From: Ailurus styani
Lineage: Eukaryota > Chordata > Mammalia > Carnivora > Ailuridae
DNA: 64,000 bases
Assembly (NCBI GenBank): GCA_002007465.1
Contig: LNAC01000685.1
Span: forward strand, 169,640 to 233,639
Direction: 5' to 3'
In this document: piece by piece, positions 10,071 to 21,914 of the stretch
How the letters are laid out: every line of letters begins with the position of its first letter
How positions within the stretch are numbered: position 1 is the stretch's first letter
Notes under the pieces: generated by a model
Seen by the model: only the letters and a program-made list of their open reading frames with translations
Told to the model about the DNA's origin: nothing
Database searches by the model: none
Position numbers and translations under genes: made by a program

Positions 10071-12084
10071 GATATACTAAATTCGCGATCTTGTTAATAA
10101 AGAGCATGAGTTTTTCAGGCACATAAACTAGAACGGGTAAATTCCCATTGCCATCTTTGAACCTACTAATTCTGTTTTATGTAGTTGTAGTGCTAGACTC
10201 CAATCAATATATTCGAGTCTTGCATTTCTAGGTGGTCATTGAAACCAGGGTTGCTTTAGGAAGACCTCAGAGAAATTATTAAGGTAATTCTATGGGGCCA
10301 AAAATGAATTTTTAGGACACTCCTCTTTAAAAGCTCATTTAGCATTTACAGCATGACTCATGTATACTATAGTCAAAACCAAAATGCAGTCTTTTTGAAT
10401 TTGTACCTCCCTCAAGTGAAATATTCCCACCATCTTCCACATACCAAAGAAATACTGGTCACTTGTACCACATATGGAAAGAGGGCCAAACCCCTAGCAG
10501 TTTGGGTAATGAACACCTCTACCACTCATTAGAGAACATCATTAGAGAAACCTATTGCAGAGAGGAGCGAGGCAAACCAATTGAAAGGAGAGTGAGAAAA
10601 TTCTTATAACTCTTGATGCTTCATTTTAAAGGAGTGGTGTTCTCACTAGGAACTGCATAAGATTATGCCCTGAGAGCAACTTAAGAAAATTAATAAATCT
10701 AGCTTGGCATAGAATTTTATCAGAAAATAATCATTCCAAATCCCATGTGATTGATAAAATTAGCTATTTGTGAATCAAAAGGATGTTAAGGTAATGTGGC
10801 AGGGAAAATGTTTTCAGCTGAACATAATTCCCTATGATTGATCCTGGCTGCAAAGTTTTCTGACAGCAAAAATTTATGGCAAAGTTAGCACTGCCACCAT
10901 CACTTTGCTGCACTGCTATCTCCACAGCCTATACAGGCAGACACACACTGGAATACTGTGCTTTTCTCTTCTGAGGCATCCCAACGTCATTGTATTATTA
11001 AAAAGAAGAAAATGAGGCCCCCCTTCTTGTCTAATCTACATCTAGTTCTGTAATTGATGTGAAACGTGAGTTTTACAGTTGGGGGTCAACTGCCACATGT
11101 CCTCTCAGCTTCCACTGAGTCATGCCATCAAACTGCCCTTTCTCATTATTATTATTTATTGTTCCTTGAACTCAGCAAGGAAAAGTGGCTCATACAATAA
11201 CTTTGTCACTGCCAAAACAAACATATGCTCCTGCTCTCTGAGTTGCTTAGGGTTTAGAGACACAAATGATACTGTGCAAAAGAAAAATGCAGAACAAATG
11301 CAGAATGGAGAATGTATATTTCCCCTTTGTCCTATTTCTTGTGCCATTGACTCCATTCTCATTGATTCAATGAAGAAAAGTTTGCTTGAAATATGCATCT
11401 CAATTTCTGAATGATTACTTAAAAATAGTGAGAAGATTTAAATATTTCAAAGACTATTATGAAAAAAAGTATTTAAAAATTCCAGGATTTAGAAATTTTA
11501 GTCCTTGGCAGAAAAATAATTCAAATTAATCTTGGAAATGGTTCTTAAAAAAAGAATACTACTTAATATTCCTGTTAATCTAAGTGTAAGTATAGGGAAG
11601 AAATTTGGAGGACTGAAATCACTGAGTATCATACCAGAAAACTCTTCTTAACTATGTGTTATTCACAATTTAATTTAAAATATTAAATGTTAGAGCATGT
11701 GAACTTTATATTGGAAGCTTCCCCTGGAACTAATTGTAAAGGTAAAACATTTTTATGCATAAAGGAAGGACTCAAGTCTTACTAGAGACTCAAATGAGTA
11801 TCACATGAATGAATGAACGGATGAATGGGTCCTTCTTGGTTGTTTTCCATCAAATCACTTTTCCTACTTTTATTTAAAAAAATATTTGCTATAGTTTCCT
11901 CTCTTATCTCTTTCTAAAATACTTTGTCTATATATTTGCCCATCTGGTGGACCTTTGTTGTTGTTTTTCTGTGCGGTATCTCTTCTCTCTTCTGGTAACA
12001 GCATTCATGTTCCCCGAAGACCTTTTTTCCTCCACAATCAGGTCATGTTGTTTGGGCAAAGCTGACTCCATCCCCCTATCCCAG
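10071..12084. other. No gene or repeat recognised
   Basis: AT-rich. Frames of 111 codons (+, 11079-11414) and 80 codons (-, 11156-11398) overlap on opposite strands, with no domain, no bias and no splice context I could support. Confidence 0.4.
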
Positions 12085-12465
12085 GTGTTCATGTGACCCA
12101 TGCTTATCAGGGATGAACTTGTGACCCACATCTATCCAATCATAGTGAATCCCAGCACTTCTGCTGCAGATATAGGAAGTATGGAAGGACGTACAGAGGG
12201 TCACTGATATATATAGGAGACCTTGTTTGTCTGCTGGCCTTACTAAGAAGGTGAGAGACTGTTCTAGAGCTGTTAAGTGCCATCTTGGATTATGGTGGAT
12301 GAGTCTGTTTTGAAAGGGGTCCACCAAGAAAAGATGCAATTCCTGAGTGTTCAATAGACTTTGTTTGAGTTCCTAGACATAATAGTTCCTGAGACCAGTT
12401 ATGGTATTGAGTCAATACAATTTTTAATTAGTCTTACAGCAGTTGAATTGGGTTTATTGTCAGTT
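12085..12465 (+). mobile_element. Old LTR/MER-type relic, class unresolved
   Basis: The text follows a common ancient repeat: a TGTGACCCA and CCAATCATAGTGAATCCC part near 12120-12150, a TGCCATCTTGG part near 12280 and GTTGAATTGGGTTTATTGTC near 12442. A sister copy lies at 42480-42875. I cannot name the family with certainty. Confidence 0.4.
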
Positions 12466-13095
12466 TGTTAGGGTTTAGATGGATTGATTAGTCTCCCCAC
12501 CCCCCAAACACTGCAACATCTTTATTTGAGAGAATAATATAAACTAGAATTATAGCATTGTTTCCTAGAAAGCTTTCTTTATTTCTGCTATCTCTACTAG
12601 TTTTTTGGTATCTTCCTTGCTTATTCTCATGCAAAATAAATGCTACATAAATGTCTCCATGCATTATTGTTTACATTAGGAGAATAGAAGAACTTGTCAA
12701 CTATACTTTAGGTTATAACACTGTCACTGCTAGGACTATGGGTTAAATTGTGTCTCAGTGAAATCTTTCCCTCATGACCGTACATTGGCTGAATCCTGTC
12801 TCCAGGGAGAGGAAATGTTTCTGTCATTCTCTCTCTTCCTGAGGAAGCATGTCTCCAGCCTTGCAAAGTCATCACACCTGAAAAAATCACCACCAGGCTG
12901 TGTTAACACAACAGATCCCTCCCATGTTGCTAATTATGTTGTGTGCCCCTCACCCCCTTAAAGCCACTCACCTCTGCAGTGTCCCACTCACTGAGTGATT
13001 GCCTTTCCTGGAACAGACACACACAGTATGTGATTTAAATGCAAAATCAGGAAAAAGAGAAAAAGAAAAAAGAGAGGTGCTTCTTTATGTTCTCT
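12466..13095. other. No gene or repeat recognised
   Basis: Short overlapping frames on both strands near 12708-12961 have no recognisable product. A-rich purine stretch at 13045-13075. Confidence 0.4.
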
Positions 13096-14495
13096 CATAT
13101 ATTTTTATTTTTTAATGTATCTACCGTTTTTTTTAATTATGTTAGTCACCATACAGTACATCATTAGGTTTTGATGTCTTTTTGATCATCATGGATGATT
13201 CATCATTTGCATATAACACCCAGTGCTCCATGCAATGTGTGCCCTCCTTAATACCAATCACCGGGCTAATCCATCTCCCCATCCCCCCAAACCAGTTTGT
13301 TTCTGAGCCCATAGTCTTTCATGGTTTGTCTCCCCCTCTGATTCCCAACCCCTTCATTTTTTCCTTCCTTCTCCTAATGTCCTCCATCCTGTTTCTTATA
13401 TTCCACAACTAAGTGAAACCATATGATAATTGACTTTCTCCTCTTGACTTATTTCACTTAGCATAATCTCCTCCAGTTCCATCCATGTTGATGTAAAAGT
13501 TGGGTATTCATCCTTTCTGATGACTAATATCCCATTGTATATATGGACCACATTTTCTTTATCTATTCGTCTGTTGAAGAGCATCTTGGCTCTTTCTACA
13601 GTTTGGCTATTGTGGACATTGCTGCTATGAACATTAGAGTGCATGTGGCCCTTCTTTTCACTATATCTGTATCTTTGTGGTAAATACCCAGTAGTGCAAT
13701 TTCTGGGTCATAGGGAAGCTTTATTTTTAACTTTTTGAAGAACCTCCACACTGTTTTCCAAAGTGGCTGTACCACCTTGCATTCCCACCAACAGTGTAAG
13801 AGGCTTTCGCCTTTCTCCACAGCCTCTCCAACATTTGTTATTTCTTGCCTTGTCAATTTTGGCCATTCTAACGGTAAGATTGTAAGGTGGTATCTCAGTG
13901 TGGTTTTGATTTGAATTTCCCTGATGGCTAAGGGTGATGAACATTTTTTCATGTGTCTCTTAGTCATTTGTATGTCTTCTTTGGAGAAGTGTCTGTTCAT
14001 GTCTTCTGCCCGTTTTTTGACTTGATTATTGGTTTTCTGGGTGTGAGTTTGAGAAGTTCTTTATAGATCTTGGATATCAGCCTTTTATCTATAGTGTCAT
14101 TTGCAAATATCTTCTCCCATTCTGTGGGTTGCTTCTTTATTTTGTTGACTGTTTCCTTTGCTGCGCAAAAGCTTTTTATCTTGATTAAGTCCCAAAAGTT
14201 CGTTTTCATTCTTGTTTCCCTTGCCTTTGGAGACATGTCCTGAAAGAAGTTGCTATGGCTGATATCAAAGAGGTAACTGCCTGTGTTCTCCTCTAGGATT
14301 TTGATGGATTCCTGTCTCCCATCGAGGTCTTTCATCCATTTTGAGTTTCTTTGTGCCTGGTGTAAGAGAATGGTCGAGTTTCATTCTTCTGTATATAGCT
14401 GTCCAATTTTCCCAGCACCATTTATTGAAGAGACTGTCTTTTTTCCATTGGAAATTTTTTCCTGCTTTGTCGAAGGTTAGCTGACCATATAGTTG
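13096..14495 (-). mobile_element. 5'-truncated carnivore-type LINE-1, antisense
   Basis: The 3'UTR lies at 13096-13400, with the complement of the GAGCACTGGGTGTTA-type text near 13215 that is common at carnivore LINE-1 3' ends. The rest encodes the ORF2 C-terminal region on the minus strand. Recognisable blocks are PTEWEKIFAND near 14110, MNRHFSKEDIQM at 13965-14000, CWWECK near 13785 and WMELEEIMLSEISQ near 13470. One 134-codon frame (13596-14000) survives, but neighbouring blocks lie in other frames, so the copy is dead. No T-run tail is visible at the 3' end. Better preserved than the copy at 5183-8960. Confidence 0.92.
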
Positions 14496-14599
14496 TTCTC
14501 TTATTTATAACATGGTAGCTTTTATTACTTCTTGACTTTATTTCTCCTTGGTTTGACTCATGTTCGGGAGGTGATGGAGCGTGGGGATCCCATAGTCTT

Positions 14600-14785
14600 A
14601 TACTGAATTCTAGTCCCTCTGTTCACCAAGTGTATAATCTTGGGTGAATAACTTAAACTTCTTATTTTCTATTTTCTTATAAAAATGTATTAACCACACA
14701 TATCACATGATGTTGTCAGAATTGAGATAATATACATAATGCATTTAGGATAGTGTCTTCTATATAGAAAGCACTCAATTAAGGT
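14600..14785 (+). mobile_element. MIR relic
   Basis: Follows MIR order: TATAATCTTGGGTGAATAAC (the usual tgaccttgggcaa block), a pyrimidine-rich TTAAACTTCTTATTTTC block, then AGATAATATACATAATGC and AGAAAGCACTCAATTAAGG at the 3' end. Strongly diverged. Confidence 0.6.
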
Positions 14786-15167
14786 CAGGGGCACTTAAGT
14801 GGCTGGACAGTTTCTCTCTATCCTCCTGTCCTTCAGCATTCCATCTCTCAGGTATCACTCTACCCCAGGCTAGACTGGTCACCTTCTTTGATTATTAGAA
14901 TAGGCAACTCCTGAAGTACAATTCGAGGTGCCTCAGAAAGGTTTTACTTTTACTTAAGTGTTTATCCCTCTGCCTTTGCTGAAATTACCTTTATGCCCCA
15001 TCTTGTGTTTAATGTTGAAGGCCCCTATTAAAATATAACAGCTTTAGCCCTTAAAGATTTTTAATTCATCTATTAATTCCCAGAAGAGATCAGATTCTGG
15101 TAGTATGAGGATCAGGATGAGTCAGTGGAAGAAGACAGGCCAAAACTCAATGTTGTTTTGTTTCTGA

Positions 15168-15361
15168 TTCCAGGGCTTTGGAAGAGATAAGAATAGAGTG
15201 TTTAAAGAAGAAGACCTCGCCTGTCCAACCAGACAGCCAGAGTCAACTGGTGAGCAGCGGGTGTCGGATGTCAAAGGTAAGGGTTCTACCACCTCTTTGT
15301 TGGATGTTGCAGTGGGGAGCCCAGAGCTGATGCCCAAAATAGATGGCATAAAGGTACTCTA
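15168..15361 (+). other. Exon-like segment, unproven
   Basis: A pyrimidine-rich tract ending TTTCTGATTCCAG precedes 15174, and a strong donor-like AAAGGTAAGG sits at 15273-15282, giving a 103-bp internal exon candidate (15174-15276). A second donor-like CTGGTGAGC lies at 15247-15255. The frame that starts at 15174 is open from an upstream TGA at 15165 to a TAG at 15359-15361, about 64 codons. The interior is purine-rich with three CpGs, unlike its surroundings. I recognise no protein, it has no ATG, and no partner exon was found. Chance splice motifs are common, so treat it as a candidate only. Confidence 0.3.
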
Positions 15362-15364
15362 GGT

Positions 15365-15800
15365 AGCAGTCAGTCAGTCAGGAGAACAGAAACTGATCTA
15401 ATTTGAAATGAGAGGAAATTAAAGCAGGGAATTGAACATACAGTTGATGGAAGATCTGAGATGCCAAAGAGAAGCTGGTGAAGAAATGCACCAGCAGAAT
15501 CAGGATGCCATTATCATCCCTGGAGCTACAAGTAGAAGGGAGCAGATGGTATCTCTGAGCTAAGGGCACCTAGCAAAAGCTAGAGCCCTAGTGAGCCTCT
15601 CTGGCAGGAACCAAAGCCACGGAGAAGGCACAGTTCCTGCCTGAGACACTGCCTACAAAAGAGAAAGATGGGGGGAATACTCTGCCCTCTCCCTTTATTC
15701 TGTCCTGCAACCTCCTGCAGGGTCTCCCACTGGGTGAACGTGGCTGAAGCTAGCTGGTACAGGAACTTAGAGAACAGCGGGTGCAGGAATCTTTGCATTA
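15365..15800. mobile_element. Possible ancient MER-type repeat
   Basis: GGGAATTGAACATACAGTTG near 15429, CCACGGAGAAGGCAC near 15617 and GGTCTCCCACTGGGTGAACG near 15720 recall, in order, a mammalian interspersed repeat I cannot name. Low confidence by eye. Confidence 0.3.
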
Positions 15801-16242
15801 GAAACAGCAGTACTGCTTGTTCAGTATGCTGATTCCTGCGCTTCACACCAGATCTTCTAAATGTATTTCCCTTATTGTGGTATCCACTGGTTTGCCTACT
15901 TCTCTCAATGTTATAATTGAGATTTGTGTTCATATAGATTTTTGAATTTAAAATTAGGAAAGTCATTCCTTGAACAAACTTTGCTTCATTTCTTTTTCCT
16001 CCTGGATAATGGGTGATGCTGTCCTTAAGAACTTCTAGTCTACTGGCCTGTTCAGTATCCACCCAAAGGTTCTTCCCAGGACTTAGATCACTGATGAGAA
16101 ATGTCTCTTGTCCAGAGATTGATGGTTTAACTCCAGAGAAGGGCAACAAATTCTCAAGCATGTTAACAAATCTCCCATCCCAGGAACAGGGTTGCATAAT
16201 TGAAAAGTTAGAAATAGAAACCAGAGGAATTCCTTGGTGCAA
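15580..16242 (-). other. 220-codon open frame, product unknown
   Basis: This is the longest ATG-to-stop frame in the window and is not LINE-1. The predicted protein has no signal peptide, no clear membrane span and no motif I recognise. Its C-terminal third reads through the putative repeat at 15365-15800. Another frame (16083-16403, minus, 106 codons) overlaps its 5' end, and a plus-strand frame of 81 codons overlaps too. Such overlaps mean the stretch is simply poor in stops. I consider a non-coding chance frame most likely. Confidence 0.2.
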
Positions 16243-16950
16243 GAGGTCAGTGAGATAGATTCCCCAGCTGGATTGCAGAGCATGCTGCTTAGTGGCCTCA
16301 GGAAGCCATTTCGTGTATTTGAAGTCAGTTGCCTTGTATTTTCCTCAATGTTGCCATAAATGATTTGGTTTTCACTGCTAGAACTGGTGGTGTTTTGATG
16401 CACATGTAATGAACACAGGCTTGAACACAGTTGCGTGGGTTAAGTATTTTTTTGGTGCACGAGCTAAGACTTGCATCTTCTCTGACCCTGTTTTCCATCT
16501 TCAAATTGGGAATAGTTGCTGTGCTTCCCTTACAGAGTAGTTGGAAGAATTACCTATATTAATTTAATAAGGATTTATTTATTGAGTGCCTCCCGGGTAC
16601 TGGGTCTCATGTTAGAACTATTAAGAGAGCATTCTTGTTTTAAAGGGCATTGTAGCTTCTAAAGAATCTGTGTGTGAAAGCAGCCTATATTTTGCAATCC
16701 TTTATTGAATTAAAAGTTTTTATTTAAAGTGTTTTAGAAAAATCACTTGCTACAGCTTGGTTGAGATAGCTGTCAGTTTCCTACTCAGGGAAGCTGCAAA
16801 ACAGATTTGGAATGTCAGTGACTTAAACTTGAGGACCTCCAGAAAGGGAGTCAATGATGCCTAGGGTGCTATAGACAAGTCTAAATTCTCACTAGTGGGA
16901 GGAAGAAGAAAATGTGAGTAATAGAAGGATTATTAAAAGACAACAAATTC
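16243..16950. other. Mostly unrecognised; weak MIR-like text
   Basis: TCTTCAAATTGGGAATAGTT near 16499 and TTTATTTATTGAGTGCCTCC near 16573 resemble the ends of mammal-wide relics (MIR or L2/L3 type), but they are too short and diverged for a firm call. Confidence 0.35.
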
Positions 16951-16952
16951 CA

Positions 16953-17069
16953 GGGAACCTGGGTGGCTCAGTCAGTTAAGTGTCTGACTATTGATCTCAG
17001 CTCAAGTCTTGATCTCAAGATTGCGAGTTCAAGCCCCACATTGGGCTCCATGCTGGGCATGGAGCCTCC

Positions 17070-17094
<25 letters not shown>
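16953..17094 (+). mobile_element. Short-type CAN-SINE with A-rich tail
   Basis: The head AACCTGGGTGGCTCAGTCAG, a body with GCGAGTTCAAGCCCCACATT, then CATGGAGCCTCCTTAAAAAT and an AAAATAAAATAAAAT tail. It lacks the CT-rich segment of the longer copies, so it belongs to a different, older subfamily. Confidence 0.9.
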
Positions 17095-17101
<7 letters not shown>

Positions 17102-17282
17102 AATTCAAAAAGACTGGAATGAAATGCAAAGAGGAGCAATGCATAGCTGCTAATGTCTGCTACAGTTACCCCTCAAGACATCTCTCTGTTGTTCAAAGAG
17201 TGATTCCAGCAGAGTATATATTATTCTTACTTTGGCTCATATAAGTTTGGCAAGAAAAAGAGACTTGGATAGAAGGTCATTG

Positions 17283-17440
17283 TGTGGGCTTTGAACCAAG
17301 TTTATGCCACTCTTCAGCTGCGTGACTGGTCAAAGCTATGATCCTTTTCCTCAGTTGTGAAATGAGAAAATTGACCATTTCCCAGACTCAGAGCTGCTGG
17401 GAGGTTCAAAACTGCTGGATATGTAAAGTGCTTATTGATA
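17283..17440 (+). mobile_element. MIR relic
   Basis: CTTTGAACCAAGTTTATGCC, TTCAGCTGCGTGACTGG, CCTCAGTTGTGAAATGAGA and TGTAAAGTGCTTATTGA follow MIR order from head to 3' end. Confidence 0.7.
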
Positions 17441-17904
17441 TATCGGCAGTTTCTCATTCAGTCTAGGTTTGCTTTCTTTTTCTACTGTGTCATTCTGGCC
17501 CGGGTTGTTCTCTGGTCTAAGTTTTAGAGCTGGAGACATATTGCTTTGCTGTACTGAATGGAAAATGTCCTGCCCAGGGGATCTTTGCAAGATAAGAAGG
17601 AATTATACTATAAGGAAAATTTACCCACAACCCTTGAAGCAGTGTCAAACCTATTTTCATAAGTTAAGGTGACAGCATGGTGGGTGGCCATCAAAATCTC
17701 TTTCATCAAAGGCAGAAATCTCTTAATTTTCATGTAGAAATTTGGGGAAATAAAGGTAATCAGGTTTTCTCTACTACTTTGTAGGGTCTTCAGCAGTTTA
17801 CTCATCAGTCTTAGATTGGATGGACTTAAAGTTACCAAAGGAGAATTGTAGTAGATTATACTGAATTAGATGCATCCAGGTATTAGAAAGAGATTTTAAA
17901 TAAA
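17441..17904. other. No gene or repeat recognised
   Basis: Only short overlapping frames on both strands; a TATATATA run at 17903-17912 borders the following LINE-1. Confidence 0.4.
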
Positions 17905-18480
17905 TATATATATTTTTATAAGAAATAACAAGTGTTAACAAGGATGAGGAGAAAAAGGAACCGTTTGGTACTGTTGTTGGGAATGTAAATTGGTGCAGCC
18001 ACTGTGGTAAATAGTGTGGAGGTTCCTCAAAAATTAAAAATAGAAATACTATATGATCCAGTAATTCCATAACTGCGTATTTACCCAAAGAAAATGAAAA
18101 CACTAATTTGAAAAGATATACGCACCGTTCTATTTATTACTATCATTTACAATAACCAAGATATGGAAGAAACCTAAGTGTTTACCAATAGATGAATGGA
18201 TAAAGATATATATACATACAGATGTGCAATGGAATATTATTCACCCATGAAAAGGATGAGATCTTGCCATTTGTGACAACATGGATGGACCTAGAGGGTA
18301 TTATGCTAAAAGGAATAATTCAGAGAAAAACAAATACCATATAATTTCACTTATATGTGGAGTCTAAAAATTGAAACCAACAATAAAAGTAGAAATGTAC
18401 CCATGATTACAGGCTGGTGGCTGACAGAGTCGGGTAATGGGAAAAATGGGTGAAGTGTTGTAGGAGGTACAGGTTTCCAG
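17905..18480 (+). mobile_element. LINE-1 3' fragment, sense (L1MA-like)
   Basis: Sense text of the ORF2 3' end: ATTGGTGCAGCCACTGTGG near 17989, AATAACCAAGATATGGAAG near 18151, CAATGGAATATTATTCA near 18226 and AACATGGATGGACCTAGAGG near 18279. Frames are broken. It is one of few sense-oriented LINE-1 pieces in the window. Confidence 0.88.
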
Positions 18481-18538
18481 TAGGAAGGAAAGTGGGTAGG
18501 TAGGAAGGAAGGAAGGTGGGTAGGTAGGAAGGTTGGTG
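18481..18538. repeat. Imperfect (GGAA/GGTA)n tract
   Basis: GAAGGAAAGTGGGTAGGTAG and near-copies alternate AAGG and TAGG units, probably expanded from the G-rich 3' end of the LINE-1 fragment just before it. Confidence 0.75.
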
Positions 18539-18540
18539 CA

Positions 18541-19364
18541 ATAAGGAGACTTCTTTTATGAGAGTTATCTCCACATGATGGCTAGTTTAACCTACATATA
18601 GATGATTTGAATCAATTTAGATTAACTCTAAGGGCAGCTGCATCTGGGTGAATATTGAATACTTAAGTACTGGAAACATTCTATGTTTGGTTTTGCTACA
18701 TACCATAAAATTCCTTTTCAGGGCAGGCTCAACCTAGAAATTCTTTACCCATTAAGATTGGACAGTATAAATCTGTTCACCTGCCAGAATGGAGAACATG
18801 TGTGTATATTTGGAGAGAGAAAGAGCTTGAGACTCATAAAGGCCTTACAACAGAGTCTATACTATAATGTTGCAGTATCTGAAATGATATTTCTTGACTT
18901 AGTACTAGTGGTATTGAAGACCCAAAACCTCAAGTTATAGCATTGATTGCATATACAAAGAGCAGTAGCAAGAACCATGAATATACAATTAGTAGTTTTG
19001 TGTGTATGCATATATAAAGTATGAATTTCAAGAATTGCAGCTATTTCTCTGCAGTATTGAAAACTGAATATAAAGAATTGATCATTCTAGTGAGACAGGT
19101 GTGAGAGAAACATAATGAACAAATAGAATAATCAAAAGAAAATAGTATTCAAACTATCTGAGGACAATGCTATTTCTCTTAGGTATGGAGGACTAGTGAT
19201 TTCAGGAATTTGCTATTGAGATACTGGGTAGTAAGTAATATCCAAGTTATGACTATTTTTTATCACATTATGTTACACCTAATTTCAAGTTTCCTGAGAC
19301 ATCACTTGTCTGTGAAATAACTAAAGTTAAAGAAATAACTATATTTCCCTGTCACTGTATCATT
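18541..19364. other. No gene or repeat recognised
   Basis: AT-rich; the longest frame is 85 codons (+, 18683-18940) with no recognisable product. Confidence 0.4.
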
Positions 19365-19610
19365 TTCTATTGCCACAGTAATGCTGTGTAACAATAACAA
19401 AAGCCAGTCACATGCAGCAATAAGCATTTAGCTAGCTTATAGAATTTGTGGGATTCAGATGATCTGTGCTGGACTTGGCAAATTTTGCTGGACTTATTTC
19501 TGTGTCTGTGGTCATATTTGGCTAAGCTTGGTTACTCTGGTGGTCTTGGCTGGGCTTGCACACATATATGGGGGTTGGCTTATCTAGCATTTATTTAGTT
19601 CACAAAGCTA
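19365..19610 (-). mobile_element. MLT1-like MaLR LTR fragment
   Basis: Begins with TATTGCCACAGTAATGCTGT and runs through TTTGTGGGATTCAGATGATC and GGTCTTGGCTGGGCTTGCAC, the reverse of the 3' part of a MaLR/ERVL LTR also seen sense at 38795-39293. The family name is from memory. Confidence 0.5.
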
Positions 19611-19639
19611 TGAGTTAGCTGGGTGCTTCTTCAGCCAAT

Positions 19640-20125
19640 TTAGTGAGTTAAAGCAGCAATACACATTTATTATCTCACAATTTCTGTCGGTTAGAAATCT
19701 GAGTATGGCTTAGCTGGGTTTCCTGCTTCAGGATCTTACCAGACTATAGTCATAGTGCTGGCTAGGCTGTGCTTTCATCAGGAGGTTTGATTGGGGAAGG
19801 GTATATTTCACTTTCACTCATTTTATTGGCAGAATTCAGTTCTTTTCAGCTGCAGTAGTGAGGCCCTCAGTTCCTAAAGATCTCTTTTGTTTTTTCTGCC
19901 TCATGGGCCTCTCCACATTTCACATGTTTATGTTTCCCTCTTCAAGGCCAACAGGAAGGCAAGAGTGACTCCACTGAGATGGAGTCGTGTATGACTAATA
20001 TAATCATAGGACTGACATCCTGTCATCTTTGCCATATTCTGTTGGTTAGAAGCAAGTCAGAGGTCCACCCACGCTCAAGGGGATAGAATTCCATAAAGCT
20101 ATGAATACCAGACAGTGGGACTCAT
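19640..20125 (-). mobile_element. Second MLT1-like LTR, antisense
   Basis: Restarts the same pattern: AATACACATTTATTATCTCA, GGCTTAGCTGGGTTTCCTGC, TTTGCCATATTCTGTTGG and AGTCAGAGGTCCACCCA. Two partial copies therefore lie head to tail. Only LTR-type text is present, with no viral gene. Confidence 0.5.
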
Positions 20126-20877
20126 TGCTTGTCACCTTAGGGTCTATCTGCCTCAGCTGGCCTTGCCCACATGTCTTGGGATCAGTTGACTGCCAGCAGA
20201 TCTAAGGTGGCATGTTCACATGACAAAGGTAAAGTTATAGGAGTGGGAGTGATTTTTAGCTCTCTGCTTGCATCCCATTTGCCAAACTAAGTCACATGGC
20301 CCAGAGACAGAGTGGGGGGGCTCTACAAGTTTACCTGGTAAAGGATGTGGAGACAGAAGACAAAGAATTGGGGCCATGGACACCATACTTACTTCATCTG
20401 CATAGTCAAAGAATTCTGCCCTATGTAAATCTCATCCTTCTCTTCCTCCAGTCAGCATTTCAGGAAGAACCAAGTGTTCTAGTGGGTGTCTCACAAACAC
20501 TTATAATCCTGGCTATTTCTCCTGCTGTGCCATACTCTTTAGACTATCTTCTGCTTCCAAATCCCCTTATAGATGGAAATTTATGCGACCCCCTGCATCA
20601 CCCTTTTTGAGAACAATACCCGAGCAAATGTGCTTTCTCCAAAATTCTTTAAGCTAGCTAACTTTTCTGTTTTCTATCAGAAGAGGGGAGAATATTACCC
20701 AGTCTTATTCCTTGTCTCAGAGAATCATTCATGAAATATGTTTCTGACCACTGCCCCTCTTTTCAGGGTTGAGGTCAAACTTATTGTGACTTCCCCACTT
20801 ACCCCACCACATGTTCAGATGGTTGTAGAACTTACGACCATGAGTTGTTTTCTGATTAAAGGATGCTTCAGGATTTG
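20126..20877. other. No gene or repeat recognised
   Basis: A 104-codon plus frame (20296-20610) is leucine-rich near its C-terminal half but matches nothing I know and lacks splice or promoter context. Confidence 0.4.
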
Positions 20878-21045
20878 TCACACGCTTATGCCTCTCAGCA
20901 CTGGCTGCCCGTTAGAGTTACCTGGGGAGCTTTTAAAAATACTAACGACCAAGACACGCCCAAGAACAATCTCTGAGAGTTTGTTCCAGATGTTGGCATT
21001 CTTAAAGCTCCACCAGATGATTCTGATGTGTAGCTAGGATGAGAA
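20878..21045 (+). mobile_element. MER5-type MITE
   Basis: Central blocks GTTAGAGTTACCTGGGGAGC, TTTAAAAATACTAACG, AGCTCCACCAGATGATTCTG and ATGTGTAGCTAGGATGAGAA follow the order of MER5-family elements. Orientation is less certain, because the element is quasi-symmetric. Confidence 0.6.
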
Positions 21046-21244
21046 CTCCTATTTATAGGTAAACATATAGTCCAGGGTGTCTCAAGTAACTAGTATACTT
21101 AAGGTTTTGGAGCTCAGAGCAGGTAGAAAATTATATTCCTATTTGACTGTGGTAAAAAGCATTATCTCTTTCAAGCGATTTTTCATGAGAAGTTTTTTTT
21201 TGGCCTCTATATATTAGGAATCACATTGGCTTTGAAATATCTTC

Positions 21245-21365
21245 TCATCCAGCACCCTGGTACCACAGATGAGATAAACAAAAGTCCAGAGAGATTTATT
21301 TGCTTGCCCAAGTTCCTATGACTAATTAAAGCACAGCTAGAACTGGGTCATGAATCTTCTTTTTC
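21245..21365 (-). mobile_element. MIR relic
   Basis: ACAGATGAGATAAACAAAAG, TTGCTTGCCCAAGTTCCTAT, AAAGCACAGCTAGAACTGGG follow the antisense MIR order. Confidence 0.6.
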
Positions 21366-21914
21366 CTTTTCCAACATCAATCTATTTTCAAAACATGGAC
21401 TTAAAAGTTTTGGTAGTAACACGTTGGGTTCTATAGTCTTCCCAATATACATAAAACTAACCACAGTTTCTGTTGACCAAACATAGAAGCAGGTCCTTCA
21501 GAAGTTAATGGAAAATTCTAGAAAAACAAATTACATGGCGCTTTCTAGGGTGAAACTCCAAAGGCTATCTAATGCCCTTGGCCCCAATGCTGTCTTTCAG
21601 ATCATTCTAAAGATTAAACATCTAGTTTTAAAGGGTACACTGGAGTGTTTCGGTGTGCTATTTATTATTGAAAACTTTGGTTGTCTTTATTCTAATTTAG
21701 ACACACAGCTGTTTTGGGGACATAAAGAAAGAAATAGATGGCATTATTAGAAGTCTTTGTGTGTACTTAATGCTTTAAAGATAGTTTCTTGAAATAGTCT
21801 ATGGGTATACATTTGATAACCATACTTTAAGTTTTGAGAAAAGGAAAAATTCTGGTCTGTCCTAAGTACTTACTGCTCCTTGTGCTCTGTGAAATACAGT
21901 AGAGTAAATATTAA
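21366..21914. other. No gene or repeat recognised
   Basis: An 80-codon plus frame (21508-21750) is open but unrecognised. Confidence 0.4.

Noticed and set aside
11079..11414. 111-codon open frame
   Set aside because: No domain, no splice or start context, and an opposing frame of 80 codons covers the same bases.
13596..14000. 134-codon protein-coding gene
   Set aside because: It is the LINE-1 ORF2 C-terminal part of a 5'-truncated copy.
20296..20610. 104-codon leucine-rich frame as possible membrane protein
   Set aside because: Hydrophobic runs are weak and scattered; nothing recognisable.
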